Shown: positions 1 through 8,019, counted from the stretch's first letter. The stretch is DNA of 16,974 nucleotides from an uncultured Parabacteroides sp. (GCA_900552415.1 USAD01000019.1:1-16974), one strand, 5' to 3'. Notes: generated by a model from the sequence alone, not told the origin. Translations and numbers: made by a program.

Positions 1-12
1 ATGCGAGTCCGC

Positions 13-1458
13 TTATTCCGGCAGGAAGAGCATCCCGTCCGGCAGGACCTGTTTGGGAAGGTTTTTTCCCGTGATGCCGATCTCGAGCGCCTGGCCCATA
101 TAATCCTCGAAATAGATCACACAGATCTCGTGGAATCCCTTTTCGAGGGCAACTTTGCCTGTCGCCTCGCCCGCGCTGTGCGAGCCGTCGATATCGATTA
201 CCTCCTGGCCATCGATAAAGAGGCGGGCGCCATCGTCGGAATAGATGTGAAACTTATAGACCCCTTTTTCCGGGATATTGATCTGCGAGCGGAACTGGTA
301 ACCGAAATGATCGTCGGCTGCAGCCTCCTTGATGGAGAAATTACGGAAAGTTCCCTCCTTGACCGGTTTGGCCTTCAGCACGTCGGCCGTGCTCTTGAAT
401 TTGCCTTCATAATAGGTATAGGCGACGCCCGGTTTGCCTGCTTTCGTAGTTGTGGCCGGGAGATAGCTCATTTGCTCCTCGTCGAGCGAAGTCAGGCCTG
501 AGGGATAATAGAAGATATCGCCTTTCTTGGAGGGTGTGCGAACCCACGTATCGAAACTTCTCTCGTTCTCTTTCAGTTCGATCACCCGCATGCCTCTTTC
601 CAGGTCGCCATAAGCGTCGGTTCCCGTGACACGTCCGTAGGCCAGGGCGATCTGGTAATGCGTACCGATGAAGTCGTTATCGTGATCGTGACCGACAAAG
701 GCACCCATGACGTCGCCCATCTCGATGAATGAGGCGAACAGGCCGGAGTTGATCTTCGAAGCGCCCGATCCCTCGTTTTTCTCGCCCAACATTGTTCCGT
801 TGTTAGGGATCGCGTCGTATTCCGGAAGGGCGATATGGAAGAAGGCCAGGGCAGGCAAGGGATTGCCTCCGTTCTCTTTCGTGAAGCGGGCGCTCGTCTG
901 GCGATACCAGGCGACCTGGTCGAAATGAATCCAGTCGTAAGTGCCATAATCCTTGCTCTCCGGATAGTCGTTCGAGTCGATGCAATAGAGCAATGCCTTT
1001 GTTGTTTTGTGATCCGCTCCATAGACCGGGACGACATAATTGCCGCAACCGTGGATCGTCTCGGGGCCTTTCTCTCCGATGAAATAGGGCGATTGGGCCA
1101 GCAGGTCGTAGATCTCCTGTTTGGGCATCACCTCCGCGTCGTGGTTGCCCATCATGACCGTGAAGGGAACCTGGGCCTTCTCGAGAAGGGCGATGATCGC
1201 TTTCCATCCCTCCGGTCCGGGTTTCTCGGTGACGACATCACCCGTCAGCATGGCGATATCGGGTTTCTCGAGCGCCAGGACCGCCTCGATGGTTTGAGCT
1301 GTCTGGGCGCAATTCTTCGATTGGGGATCCCAATGGATATCGGTCAGTTGCACGATCTTGAGCTTGCCCTCCCTGAAGGCGACGCTTTTCTGGGCGTAGG
1401 CTCCAAGGAGGATCAGGCTGGCGAACAACGCCGTCAATATGAATTTACGGTTCTTCAT
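13..1458 (-). CDS. Secreted metallophosphoesterase with C-terminal PA14 domain
   Basis: This 481-residue protein is a calcineurin-like metallophosphoesterase, likely exported. Residues 1-22 form a signal peptide ending near AYAQ. The metal-binding motifs appear in order: TDIHWD (D40, H42), LTGDVV (D74), GNHD (N105-H106), FFHIALPEY (H208) and GHDHD (H257, H259), so the two-metal site looks complete. After a linker, residues about 344-475 resemble a PA14 domain (YTYYEG, then YSDDGARLFIDGQEV), a beta-barrel module that commonly binds carbohydrate. It is the last gene of the ppk-ppx run; its start lies 12 bases after the ppx stop, which suggests co-transcription. The substrate is unknown: a phosphodiester or phosphomonoester in the periplasm or at the surface is inference from the family. 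The gene is complete, ending 12 bases inside the window. Confidence 0.93.
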   Translation of the reverse strand: MKNRKFILTALFASLILLGAYAQKSVAFREGKLKIVQLTDIHWDPQSKNCAQTAQTIEAVLALEKPDIAMLTGDVVTEKPGPEGWKAIIALLEKAQVPFTVMMGNHDAEVMPKQEIYDLLAQSPYFIGEKGPETIHGCGNYVVPVYGADHKTTKALLYCIDSNDYPESKDYGTYDWIHFDQVAWYRQTSARFTKENGGNPLPALAFFHIALPEYDAIPNNGTMLGEKNEGSGASKINSGLFASFIEMGDVMGAFVGHDHDNDFIGTHYQIALAYGRVTGTDAYGDLERGMRVIELKENERSFDTWVRTPSKKGDIFYYPSGLTSLDEEQMSYLPATTTKAGKPGVAYTYYEGKFKSTADVLKAKPVKEGTFRNFSIKEAAADDHFGYQFRSQINIPEKGVYKFHIYSDDGARLFIDGQEVIDIDGSHSAGEATGKVALEKGFHEICVIYFEDYMGQALEIGITGKNLPKQVLPDGMLFLPE

Positions 1459-1470
1459 GACGGGATTCGC

Positions 1471-2424
1471 TTATTTGTCCTTACGCTTTTTCTTGGGTTC
1501 CTCCGGATCCGGGGCCGAGGCCTGATTCTTGGCGTAGAGCATATCGATGATACCGTCCGCCAGACCGATGACCGGCACGTGGATGTAGCTGGCGTTGATC
1601 GTCTCGGCAATGGTCAGGAAGATCTTGGCCGCCGGGATGATCACGTCGGCGCGGTCCGGTTTCATGTCGAACTGCTCGCAACGCTCCTCGGGTGTGAGAG
1701 GTGCCAGCTCGTTGTAGAGTGCCTGCAACGAGGAGATGGGTAACCGTTTCTTCTTCTTGTTCTTCTTCTCGGTCAGGCGATAGAGCTTGTTGATGTTACC
1801 ACCCGATCCGATGATGTTGATATTCTGGTACTCTTTGGTCAGTTCCGTGATCTCGTTCTTCAGGCGGATCCAGGCGCCGTCGTCGACCTTGCCGCTCAGG
1901 ATACGCACCGTACCGATATTGAAGGAGCGCGAGCAGACCAGCTTGCCGCCGATCAGCAGGTTGATCTCCGTACTGCCACCGCCGACATCGACGTACATGT
2001 AGTTGCCATTCCGGTCTTCCATGCACTCCATGTGGTTGCTGTAGACGATCTGCGCCTCTTCCTGACCGCTGATGATCTCGATCTGGATGCCGGTCTTCTT
2101 CTTGATGCTCTTGATGATATCCGGTCCGTTGAGGGCGTCGCGCATGGCCGAAGTAGCGCAAGCGCGGAAGCACTCTACGTCGTAGATCTTCATCAGCTGG
2201 CGATAGGTCTTCATCAACCGGGTGAGATTCTCCTCCTTCTTGGCGGAGAGTTTGCCGATCGAGAACACGTCGAAACCGAGCCGTAACGGGACACGGAGCA
2301 ACAGGCATTTATCGAACATGTTCGTCTTGTTGTTCCTTTTCTTGATCAATAGGCGGGCGGCGTTCGATCCGATGTCGATCGCCGCGTAAACGGTCGCCTG
2401 GGCGGGGTCATTTTTCTTTTTCAT
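1471..2424 (-). CDS. ppx: Ppx/GppA family exopolyphosphatase
   Basis: This 317-residue cytoplasmic enzyme belongs to the Ppx/GppA family of the ASKHA fold, which removes terminal phosphate from polyphosphate or from pppGpp. Visible motifs are the first phosphate loop AAIDIGSNAARLLI (residues 14-27), ATSAMRDA (90-97), ISGQEEAQIVY with the likely catalytic Glu122, the second phosphate loop YVDVGGGSTEINL (144-156), IIGSGGN (204-210) and VIGLADGIIDMLY near the C-terminus. At 317 residues it carries only the two N-terminal domains and lacks the C-terminal extension of E. coli Ppx (about 500 residues), as is usual for short Ppx/GppA proteins. A lysine run (KNKKKK, about 221-227) lies in a probable loop. 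It overlaps the end of ppk by 17 bases, so the two opposing activities are probably co-translated. Choosing polyphosphate over pppGpp rests on the ppk neighbour. Confidence 0.93.
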   Translation of the reverse strand: MKKKNDPAQATVYAAIDIGSNAARLLIKKRNNKTNMFDKCLLLRVPLRLGFDVFSIGKLSAKKEENLTRLMKTYRQLMKIYDVECFRACATSAMRDALNGPDIIKSIKKKTGIQIEIISGQEEAQIVYSNHMECMEDRNGNYMYVDVGGGSTEINLLIGGKLVCSRSFNIGTVRILSGKVDDGAWIRLKNEITELTKEYQNINIIGSGGNINKLYRLTEKKNKKKKRLPISSLQALYNELAPLTPEERCEQFDMKPDRADVIIPAAKIFLTIAETINASYIHVPVIGLADGIIDMLYAKNQASAPDPEEPKKKRKDK

Positions 2425-4489
2425 CTTCTTCGTTTTTTTCTAGATAATAGTTATACAAGGCCTCTTGGGAGCGGAAAGGGCTGTTCTCGTCGGTCGTCCA
2501 GGGCTCGGGCTTGCCGCTGCCGTCCACTTTCCTGCCTTGCAGGGTGTCGAGCAGGCCATACTCCACGACCCGTCTCAAGTCTGCCTTGATCTCGGGATCG
2601 TAGACCGGCGTGACGACCTCCACACGGTTGTCGAGGTTGCGCGGCATCCAGTCGGCTGACCCGATGAACATCTTCTCGTCGCCTCCATTCGCGAAGATAA
2701 AAATTCTGGAGTGTTCCAGGTAACGATCGATGATTCCGTTTATCCGGATATTGCCGTTCGTGCCGGGGGCATCGGTGCAGAGCGAGCAGTTGCCGCGTAC
2801 CACCAGGTCGATCCGCACCCCGTTCGCCGCCGCCTCATAGAGTTTCTTGACCATGATCGGGTCGGTGATGTGGTTGATCTTGACCATGATGTAGGCCGGC
2901 TTGCCCGCCCGCTTGTTGCGGATCTCCTCGTTGATGAGGCGGACGAAGCGGCGCTTCATGTCGTTGGGCGAGACGAGCAGCTCCTTGAAGCGCACCGGCG
3001 TATAGGGCCGCTCGATGAACCTGAAGGCGTTCTCCACGTCTTGCACGATGGGGCGCGAGGCGGTCATCAGCAGGAAGTCGGTGTACATCTTGGCGTTGCC
3101 CTCGTGGAAATTGCCGGTGCTGACGCAGGCGATGTCGTTGCCCGTGCGCATCTGGATGTGGGTGATCTTCGAGTGTACCTTCAGCCCCTCGACGCCGAAG
3201 ATGACGTGGATGCCCGCGTCTTGCATCTTTTTCGACCAGTTGATGTTCGAAGCCTCGTCGAAGCGGGCCAGCAGCTCGATGACGACCGTCACCTTCTTGC
3301 CGTTGCGGGCGGCACAGATCAGCGCCTGCACCACTTTCGACTCCTTGGCCAGGCGGTAGAGCGTCGTCTTGATCGCCTTCACCTCCTTGTTGATCGCCGC
3401 CTCCTGAAGAACGCGGATGTAGCTGTCGAAGCTGTGGTAGGGGACGTGGATGAAGCGGTCCTTCTTCTGGATCTTCTCGAGCAGGCTCTTGGGCCCCGAC
3501 AGCTCGCGCTTCACGATGGGCGGCCACGCCGGGTATTTCAGGTCGCGCCGGCCGCAGTCGGGGAATTTCATCAGGTCGCGGTGATTCTGGTAGCGTCCGC
3601 CGGCCAGCACGGTGTCGAGCTTGTCGAGATTCAGCTTGCCGAGCACCTTCTTCAGCAGGTCCTTCGGCATGCTGGCGTCGTAGATCACCCGCAGCGGCTC
3701 GCCTTTCTTGCGGCTCTTGACGCCCTTGGATATCTTCTGCAGCGTGCCGTTGCGCAGGTCGTTGTCGATCTCCATCTCGGCGTCTTTCGTGAACTTGAAC
3801 GAGTAGGCCTCGAAGTGCTCGTATTCCAGCCCGACGAAGACGAGCGGGAGGCAGCAGCGCACGACGTCTTCCATGTACATCAGGTAGTGGCGCCCCTCGC
3901 GGGTGGGCAGCTCGGCGAAGCGGCCGCAGACGCTGATCGGCAGCTCCAGCAGCGCGTATTCGGCTTTTCCCTTCTCGGCCGCCTTCTTGGTCATCTTGAT
4001 GGCCATGTAGATGTCCTCGTCGCTCTGGTCGTCGATCTGCGCCAGCCGCGAGAACCAGGTGGGGTTGATGAAGCCGTTCAGCTTCTGGTAGTAGTAATCG
4101 CGGATGAAGGCCCGTTGCTCGTCGTCGACCTCGTTGTCGCGCAAGAGGTAGATGTTGTTGTCGCGCAGCTCGCGGTTGAGCGCCGTGATGGTCTGCTCGT
4201 ATTCCTTGGCGTATTTGCTGTTCAGCTTATAGATCTGCTTCAGCAGTTTCTTCGCCTCTTCCTGCTCTTTCTTGGCGCTCTTGTCCTCGCACTCGGCGAC
4301 GCGGCTCTGTGTCGCCACGCGGACCCGGAAGAACTCGTCGAGGTTGTTCGAGTAGATCCCCAGGAAGCTCAGCCGCTCGAGCAAGGGGATGTTCTCCTTG
4401 TGGGCCTCCTGCAGGATGCGCCGGTTGAAATACATCCAGCTGATGTCTCTCGGCAGGTAATAATCCTCAAATGTTTCTTTCTTAGGCAT
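2408..4489 (-). CDS. ppk1: Polyphosphate kinase 1
   Basis: This 693-residue protein is polyphosphate kinase PPK1, which reversibly transfers the gamma phosphate of ATP onto inorganic polyphosphate through a phosphohistidine. The N-terminal helical domain starts at YLPRDISWMYFNRRILQEA (residues 11-29) and continues through NNLDEFFRVRVA. The catalytic histidine is in GLKVHSKITHI (His439, equivalent to E. coli His435), followed by the STGNFHEGNA stretch (457-466). The second phospholipase-D-like histidine is in YLEHSRIFIF (His593), followed by GSADWMPRN. Length and motifs match full-length PPK1. The stop overlaps the start of the Ppx/GppA gene, giving a synthesis and degradation pair as in many bacteria. 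No convincing promoter element was found upstream (4490-4570), although a start there is expected. Confidence 0.97.
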   Translation of the reverse strand: MPKKETFEDYYLPRDISWMYFNRRILQEAHKENIPLLERLSFLGIYSNNLDEFFRVRVATQSRVAECEDKSAKKEQEEAKKLLKQIYKLNSKYAKEYEQTITALNRELRDNNIYLLRDNEVDDEQRAFIRDYYYQKLNGFINPTWFSRLAQIDDQSDEDIYMAIKMTKKAAEKGKAEYALLELPISVCGRFAELPTREGRHYLMYMEDVVRCCLPLVFVGLEYEHFEAYSFKFTKDAEMEIDNDLRNGTLQKISKGVKSRKKGEPLRVIYDASMPKDLLKKVLGKLNLDKLDTVLAGGRYQNHRDLMKFPDCGRRDLKYPAWPPIVKRELSGPKSLLEKIQKKDRFIHVPYHSFDSYIRVLQEAAINKEVKAIKTTLYRLAKESKVVQALICAARNGKKVTVVIELLARFDEASNINWSKKMQDAGIHVIFGVEGLKVHSKITHIQMRTGNDIACVSTGNFHEGNAKMYTDFLLMTASRPIVQDVENAFRFIERPYTPVRFKELLVSPNDMKRRFVRLINEEIRNKRAGKPAYIMVKINHITDPIMVKKLYEAAANGVRIDLVVRGNCSLCTDAPGTNGNIRINGIIDRYLEHSRIFIFANGGDEKMFIGSADWMPRNLDNRVEVVTPVYDPEIKADLRRVVEYGLLDTLQGRKVDGSGKPEPWTTDENSPFRSQEALYNYYLEKNEEDEKEK

Positions 4490-4649
4490 AATGATCGCTT
4501 TTTCGCGAAGTTCGGCAAAAAATATTACAAAGTTGTTTCAGGCGGCGGGGATTTTTATCTGTTTTTTTAACATTTTCCGATAGGGGTTTTCGCCGGGATC
4601 CGCGTCTTAGGGAACAAAGTGTTTACGATAACCGAAAAATTGAAAGCTT

Positions 4650-4811
4650 ATGAAAACGAAAGAGGAGAAAAAGAGAGTGGCCCCGATCTGGCATTGGGGC
4701 GAGCCCCAGGCGGGGATGACGATCGAGGAATGCGAGCGGTTCGTCCGCACGGTGCCCTGCTATGAGCGCCGTTTCGCTTACGGGCGCGAGCTGAGGATCT
4801 CGATCCTTTAG
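4650..4811 (+). CDS. Small hypothetical protein, 53 residues
   Basis: This short reading frame encodes 53 residues, beginning MKTKEEKKRV, then a tryptophan/histidine patch (PIWHWGEP) and ending in ELRISIL. It is not recognised. Points in favour of a real gene are an ATG start after AT-rich sequence, a lysine-rich hydrophilic N-terminus, GC-rich codon use like its neighbours, and a hairpin directly after the stop. Points against are its short length, no recognisable promoter or ribosome binding site, and no known family. It converges on the DUF6261-like gene. No signal peptide or membrane segment is visible. Confidence 0.45.
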   Translation: MKTKEEKKRVAPIWHWGEPQAGMTIEECERFVRTVPCYERRFAYGRELRISIL

Positions 4812-4813
4812 GG

Positions 4814-4847
4814 CTTTCCCGGTCCCTCGCGGAGAGGGGCCGGGAAG
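4814..4847. terminator. Bidirectional hairpin between convergent genes
   Basis: A strong GC-rich hairpin fills the 41-base gap between the stops at 4811 and 4853. The arms 4814-4828 and 4834-4847 pair over about 14 positions (CCCGG with CCGGG, CCCTC with GAGGG, one T/G wobble and one bulged T), with a 5-base loop. It has no U tract on either side, so intrinsic termination is inferred from position and stem strength. Confidence 0.55.
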
Positions 4848-4852
4848 CGCGC

Positions 4853-5650
4853 CTAGACCTCTCCGGGCGTACCGCCGCCGTCGCCGTCGCCATCCGGATC
4901 GGTCGGCTCGCTGGGGTCGGTCGGGTCGGTTGGCGTGGTGGGGCTGGAGGGCGTGGAGTCGATCATCGCGGCGTAGACCGCCACCGTGGCGTTCAGCTGG
5001 TCGATGAAGCCCTCGATCTCGTCGGTCGGGCTGACGATGGCGTAGGCGTTGACCGTCAGGACGATCTGGTCGTAGAGGTTGTTGGCCGCGCTGGTCGCCT
5101 CCTTCGAGTCAGTGTCGCTGACCGCCTGGCGGGCCTGCTCCTCGGCGATCTTCTCGTCGATTACCGCCTCGAAAGCCTCGTTGGCCTCCTTGAGCCCCGC
5201 CACCTCGTCGGTCAGGTCCAGCAGAGCCGTCTCCTCCGAGTGGGCCTCGAGCACGGCCAGCATCCCGTTGATCTCCTCGGTCTCCTTGGCGTATTGGTGC
5301 CTGGCGATCGAGCGATAGGGGGCCATCAGCGCGCCGAGTGTCGCCGCGGCCGCCTGTTTCTCGGCGATCGGGTTGGTCTTGTGGGCGTTGATGATTTGAT
5401 GGATTACCCCGACAAACCGGTCGCGACGGTCGTCGACATCCTGGCGCGACTGGGTCGCCACGTAGGTCGTCGGGCGGTTGACGATGCTCGACAGTGTCTC
5501 CACCGCCGCCGTATATGGGGGTTCGAGCCCCTCCACATGGAGCGCCGCCGCCGTCGTTGTCCCGATCAAGGTCAGTACTTTCTTGTGGAAATTGGTCAGC
5601 GTACCGATGGGAAGACGTGTTTTGTTGAAATTATTAACCTGTTTTGTCAT
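4853..5650 (-). CDS. DUF6261-like helical protein with acidic low-complexity tail
   Basis: This 265-residue protein has no signal peptide or membrane segment. Residues 1-220 are predicted, from composition, to be mostly helical and Ala/Glu-rich, with a conserved-looking start (NNFNKTRLPIGTLTNFHKKV). This resembles the DUF6261 family that is common in Bacteroidales and has no known function; that assignment is from memory and moderate. From about residue 226 the chain becomes low complexity: serine, threonine and proline, then repeated TDP units (PTDPTDPSEPTDPDGDGDGG), ending GEV. This tail is unusual for a cytoplasmic helical protein and could be a flexible linker or divalent-cation-binding segment. 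The underlying DNA is itself an imperfect repeat and may vary in length. A promoter-like TATATTCG lies 29 bases upstream of the start. Confidence 0.72.
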   Translation of the reverse strand: MTKQVNNFNKTRLPIGTLTNFHKKVLTLIGTTTAAALHVEGLEPPYTAAVETLSSIVNRPTTYVATQSRQDVDDRRDRFVGVIHQIINAHKTNPIAEKQAAAATLGALMAPYRSIARHQYAKETEEINGMLAVLEAHSEETALLDLTDEVAGLKEANEAFEAVIDEKIAEEQARQAVSDTDSKEATSAANNLYDQIVLTVNAYAIVSPTDEIEGFIDQLNATVAVYAAMIDSTPSSPTTPTDPTDPSEPTDPDGDGDGGGTPGEV

Positions 5651-5678
5651 GGCTGTTGATATTTAAAAGTTAATGTGA

Positions 5679-5686
5679 CGAATATA
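5679..5686 (-). promoter_or_regulatory. -7 element for the DUF6261-like gene
   Basis: Read on the minus strand, TATATTCG matches the Bacteroidetes -7 consensus TAnnTTTG with one change. A TTG-containing stretch lies about 19-20 bases upstream in place of the -33 TTTG. The expected transcript start would leave a leader of about 20-25 bases before the ATG at 5650. Confidence 0.5.
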
Positions 5687-5753
5687 CTGTTTTTTTAAAC
5701 AAAGATCAATAGAAACGAAAAATCTTTGCCTGAAAAAAGAGTTCGATGACTCC

Positions 5754-5857
5754 ATGCACCGGTGCATGTCGCCGTCGTATTGATACGGCGAGGCCTTTCC
5801 ACCGGTGCACGTCGCTGTCGTATTGATACGGTGGGCTTTTCCACCGGTGCACGTCGT
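5754..5857. repeat. Tandem palindromic repeat, 42-43 bp period, 2.4 copies
   Basis: Two full units (5757-5799 and 5800-5841) and a partial third (5842-5857) are arranged head to tail. Each opens with CACCGGTGCAYGTCG; the first is centred on the perfect 14-bp palindrome ATGCACCGGTGCAT. Each full unit then has the dyad CGTATTGATACG, and unit 2 ends with GGTGG and CCACC flanking GCTTTT, able to form a further hairpin across the unit border. The array lies between the promoter of the DUF6261-like gene and the HigA remnant. Function is unknown; operator sites, a transcript 3' structure or an inert variable repeat are all possible. Confidence 0.85.
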
Positions 5858-5906
5858 TGACAAACTGGTTATTTTGGTCTTTTATGAGCCGCGAGAGGTC
5901 ACTTCC

Positions 5907-6092
5907 TTAGAGCGCCGCAGCCAGCTTGCGGATATTGGCCAGCCTTTCCAGAAAGTTCTTGTCGGATTTGGCGACGTGCATGTCGTAGTCCGTCTGCATC
6001 TTCAGCAGGGGTTCCGCGTCTATCCCGAGCGCCGCCTCGAAAAGGAGGGCATACCGGGTGGTAATGGCCTGTCGTGCGTTCAGCAGTGTGCT
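5907..6092 (-). pseudogene. HigA-type antitoxin remnant (C-terminal part only)
   Basis: On the minus strand 61 codons lie open between an in-frame TAA at 6093-6095 and a TAA at 5907-5909. The translation contains LLNARQAITTRYALLFEAAL, then GIDAEPLLKMQTDYDMHVAK, and ends FLERLANIRKLAAAL. This is the pattern of the C-terminal half of HigA/addiction-module antitoxins of the XRE type: the end of the HTH (xxLLNGxRxIT), the xALGI, the LLxMQxxYD helix and the terminal basic helix. The N-terminal HTH helices and any ATG before the LNARQ motif are missing; upstream sequence runs into the end of the SulP gene. No HigB toxin is adjacent. I read it as a decayed antitoxin. Expression from a non-ATG codon cannot be excluded. 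Confidence 0.75.
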
Positions 6093-6129
6093 TTACCGCT
6101 GTAAAACCGTAAGCCTCCGGGCAGGCGCG

Positions 6130-7806
6130 TCAGAGGATCCGGCTGGCCCGCTCGAGGGCCTGGTGGATGTTGGCGCAGATATTCTCCGGGCCGATCATCC
6201 GGTCGACATTCGACCTCTCGAGCACGTGGCGCACCCGCTCGTTGACGCCCGAGAGGACCACCTGTATGCCCTCGGCCTTGGAGAGGCGGATGAGGCTCTC
6301 GAGGTTGTGCAGGCCCGTCGAGTCCATGAAGGGCACCTTGCGCATCCGGATGACGCGGACGTGGGGCTTGTCGCCCATGCTCTTCATGACGCTGTCGAAC
6401 TTGTTGGCGACGCCGAAGAAGAACGGGCCGTCGATCTCGTAGACCTCCACGCCGCGCGGGATGGCCAGTTTCTCTTCCTGCTGCTGGTGCGTCTCGTTCT
6501 CCTCCGTCAGGTTGATCACGTCGGTAGCGACGGAGACGCGCGTCGTCTCGGCCACACGGCGCATGAAGAGGAGCATGGCGATCAGGAGTCCGATCTCGAT
6601 GGCGATTGTCAGGTCGAAGATGACCGTCAGGAAGAAGGTGACGAGCAGGACGGAGACGTCGCTCTTCGGGTTCTTCATCAGCGACCGGAAGGTACGCCAC
6701 TCACTCATGTTGTAGGAGACGATGATCAGCACGCCGGCCAGGCAGGCCATCGGGATGTGTCGCGTCAGCGGCCCGAGGAAGAGGAGGATGAGCAGCAACA
6801 CGATGGCGTGGATGATGCCGGCGATCGGGCTGCGGCCGCCGTTGTTGATGTTGGTCATCGTGCGGGCGATGGCGCCGGTGACGGGGATGCCGCCGAAGAG
6901 GGGGACGACGATGTTGGCCGCGCCCTGGGCGATCAGCTCGGTGTTCGAGTCGTGGCGATCACCAATGACACCGTCGGCCACGGTGGCTGAGAGCAGCGAC
7001 TCGATGGCGCCCAGCACAGCGATCGTGAAGGCCGAGGGGATAAGCAGGTTGATCGTCTCCATATTGAAGACCAGCCCCTCGGGTTTCGGCAGCGAGGCGT
7101 TGATCGTGAAGCGGTCGCCAATGGTCTCGATCGAGGTGATGCCCGCGTGCTCGCGCAGGATGTAGGCGACGACGGTCATGATGATGATGGCGATCAACGA
7201 CCCGGGGATCTTGCGGGTCAACCGGGGCGAGAGGGCGATGATCACGATGCTGACGATACCGACACCCAGCGACCAGAGGTTCATGGTGTGGAAAGCGCCC
7301 GCGTAGGCGATCCATTTCGAGATGAAGTCCGCCGGAACCTCGGTCATCGTGAGGCCGAAGAGGTCTTTCATCTGGGTGGTGAAGATCGTCACGGCGATAC
7401 CGCTCGTGAAGCCGACGACGATGGGGTAGGGGATGAACTTGATGACCGTCCCGAGCCGCAAGGCGCCCATCAGGAGCAGCATCACGCCGGCCAGGACGGT
7501 GGCGATGGCCAGCCCCTCGACGCCGAAGTTCTGTATGATGCCATAGACGATCACGATGAAGGCGCCCGTGGGCCCTCCGATCTGTACCTTGCTGCCGCCC
7601 AGCAGGGAGACGATAAATCCGCCGATGATGGCGGTGATCAGGCCTTTTTCCGGACTCACGCCCGAAGCGATACCAAACGCGATGGCGAGGGGCAGGGCGA
7701 CGATGCCGACAATGATGCCCGCCATCAGGTCAGCCGTGAACTTTTCCTTGGAATAGTTTCTCAACTCAGTGAAAAGTTTGGGCTGGAACACAAACATGTT
7801 ACTCAT
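6130..7806 (-). CDS. SulP family anion transporter with STAS domain
   Basis: This 558-residue inner-membrane protein belongs to the SulP/SLC26 family, which moves sulfate, bicarbonate or other anions. The first 400 residues are hydrophobic helices, starting with LMAGIIVGIVALPLAIAFGI (27-46), the family's signature first segment, followed by the GGPTGAF loop (77-83) and PYPIVVGFTSGIAV. The cytoplasmic STAS domain covers about 440-555 and includes EVYEIDGPFFFGVANKF and the PFMDSTGL motif (Asp495, Ser496), the position phosphorylated in anti-anti-sigma STAS domains. Length is normal for the family. It appears to be a single-gene unit. The substrate cannot be read from sequence; no carbonic anhydrase or sulfate assimilation gene is nearby. 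Confidence 0.95.
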   Translation of the reverse strand: MSNMFVFQPKLFTELRNYSKEKFTADLMAGIIVGIVALPLAIAFGIASGVSPEKGLITAIIGGFIVSLLGGSKVQIGGPTGAFIVIVYGIIQNFGVEGLAIATVLAGVMLLLMGALRLGTVIKFIPYPIVVGFTSGIAVTIFTTQMKDLFGLTMTEVPADFISKWIAYAGAFHTMNLWSLGVGIVSIVIIALSPRLTRKIPGSLIAIIIMTVVAYILREHAGITSIETIGDRFTINASLPKPEGLVFNMETINLLIPSAFTIAVLGAIESLLSATVADGVIGDRHDSNTELIAQGAANIVVPLFGGIPVTGAIARTMTNINNGGRSPIAGIIHAIVLLLILLFLGPLTRHIPMACLAGVLIIVSYNMSEWRTFRSLMKNPKSDVSVLLVTFFLTVIFDLTIAIEIGLLIAMLLFMRRVAETTRVSVATDVINLTEENETHQQQEEKLAIPRGVEVYEIDGPFFFGVANKFDSVMKSMGDKPHVRVIRMRKVPFMDSTGLHNLESLIRLSKAEGIQVVLSGVNERVRHVLERSNVDRMIGPENICANIHQALERASRIL

Positions 7807-7834
7807 TTTTTTTCTTGCTGTTAGTTTAACGGCG

Positions 7835-7842
7835 CGAAGGTA
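7835..7842 (-). promoter_or_regulatory. -7 element for the SulP gene
   Basis: On the minus strand TACCTTCG matches TAnnTTTG with one change, 28 bases before the ATG. No clear -33 TTTG is seen at 19-21 bases upstream, so the call is tentative. The same octamer occurs in front of murF. Confidence 0.42.
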
Positions 7843-8011
7843 ACTATTTCGCCTGAAACCGGAATAATGGAATAATCAAGAAGCGATCCGGAACAATCGC
7901 CGGGCCTCGCTTGTTTTATTAACGTGAACGTTGGGGCGGATGATAGATATTATCGATTGGCTTATCAAAACTATTGAATGAAAAGAGGATAGCGATATGA
8001 TGAGATCTCCG

Positions 8012-8019
8012 TATATTCG
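8012..8019 (+). promoter_or_regulatory. -7 element for rubrerythrin
   Basis: TATATTCG, a one-base variant of the Bacteroidetes -7 consensus, lies 49 bases before the rubrerythrin ATG. It is identical to the element in front of the DUF6261-like gene. No TTTG is seen at the -33 position, so it may be weak or activator-dependent; no operator was recognised. Confidence 0.4.

Noticed and set aside
1..501. Plus-strand open frame from the window start
   Set aside because: It is antisense to the PA14 part of the phosphoesterase and has no motifs of its own.
2711..4570. Open frame of 619 codons antisense to ppk1
   Set aside because: Same reason: ppk1 motifs are intact on the minus strand and the plus-strand translation is low-complexity D/V/H/L-rich.
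4490..4649. Promoter for ppk1 in the upstream gap
   Set aside because: A TTTG and a GAACTTCG are present on the minus strand, but the spacing is about 14 bases instead of 19-21 and two -7 positions differ, so no call was made.
5663..6104. ORFs across the palindromic array on either strand (66 and 99 codons)
   Set aside because: They are made from the repeat or lie antisense to the HigA remnant, and the translations show no family pattern.
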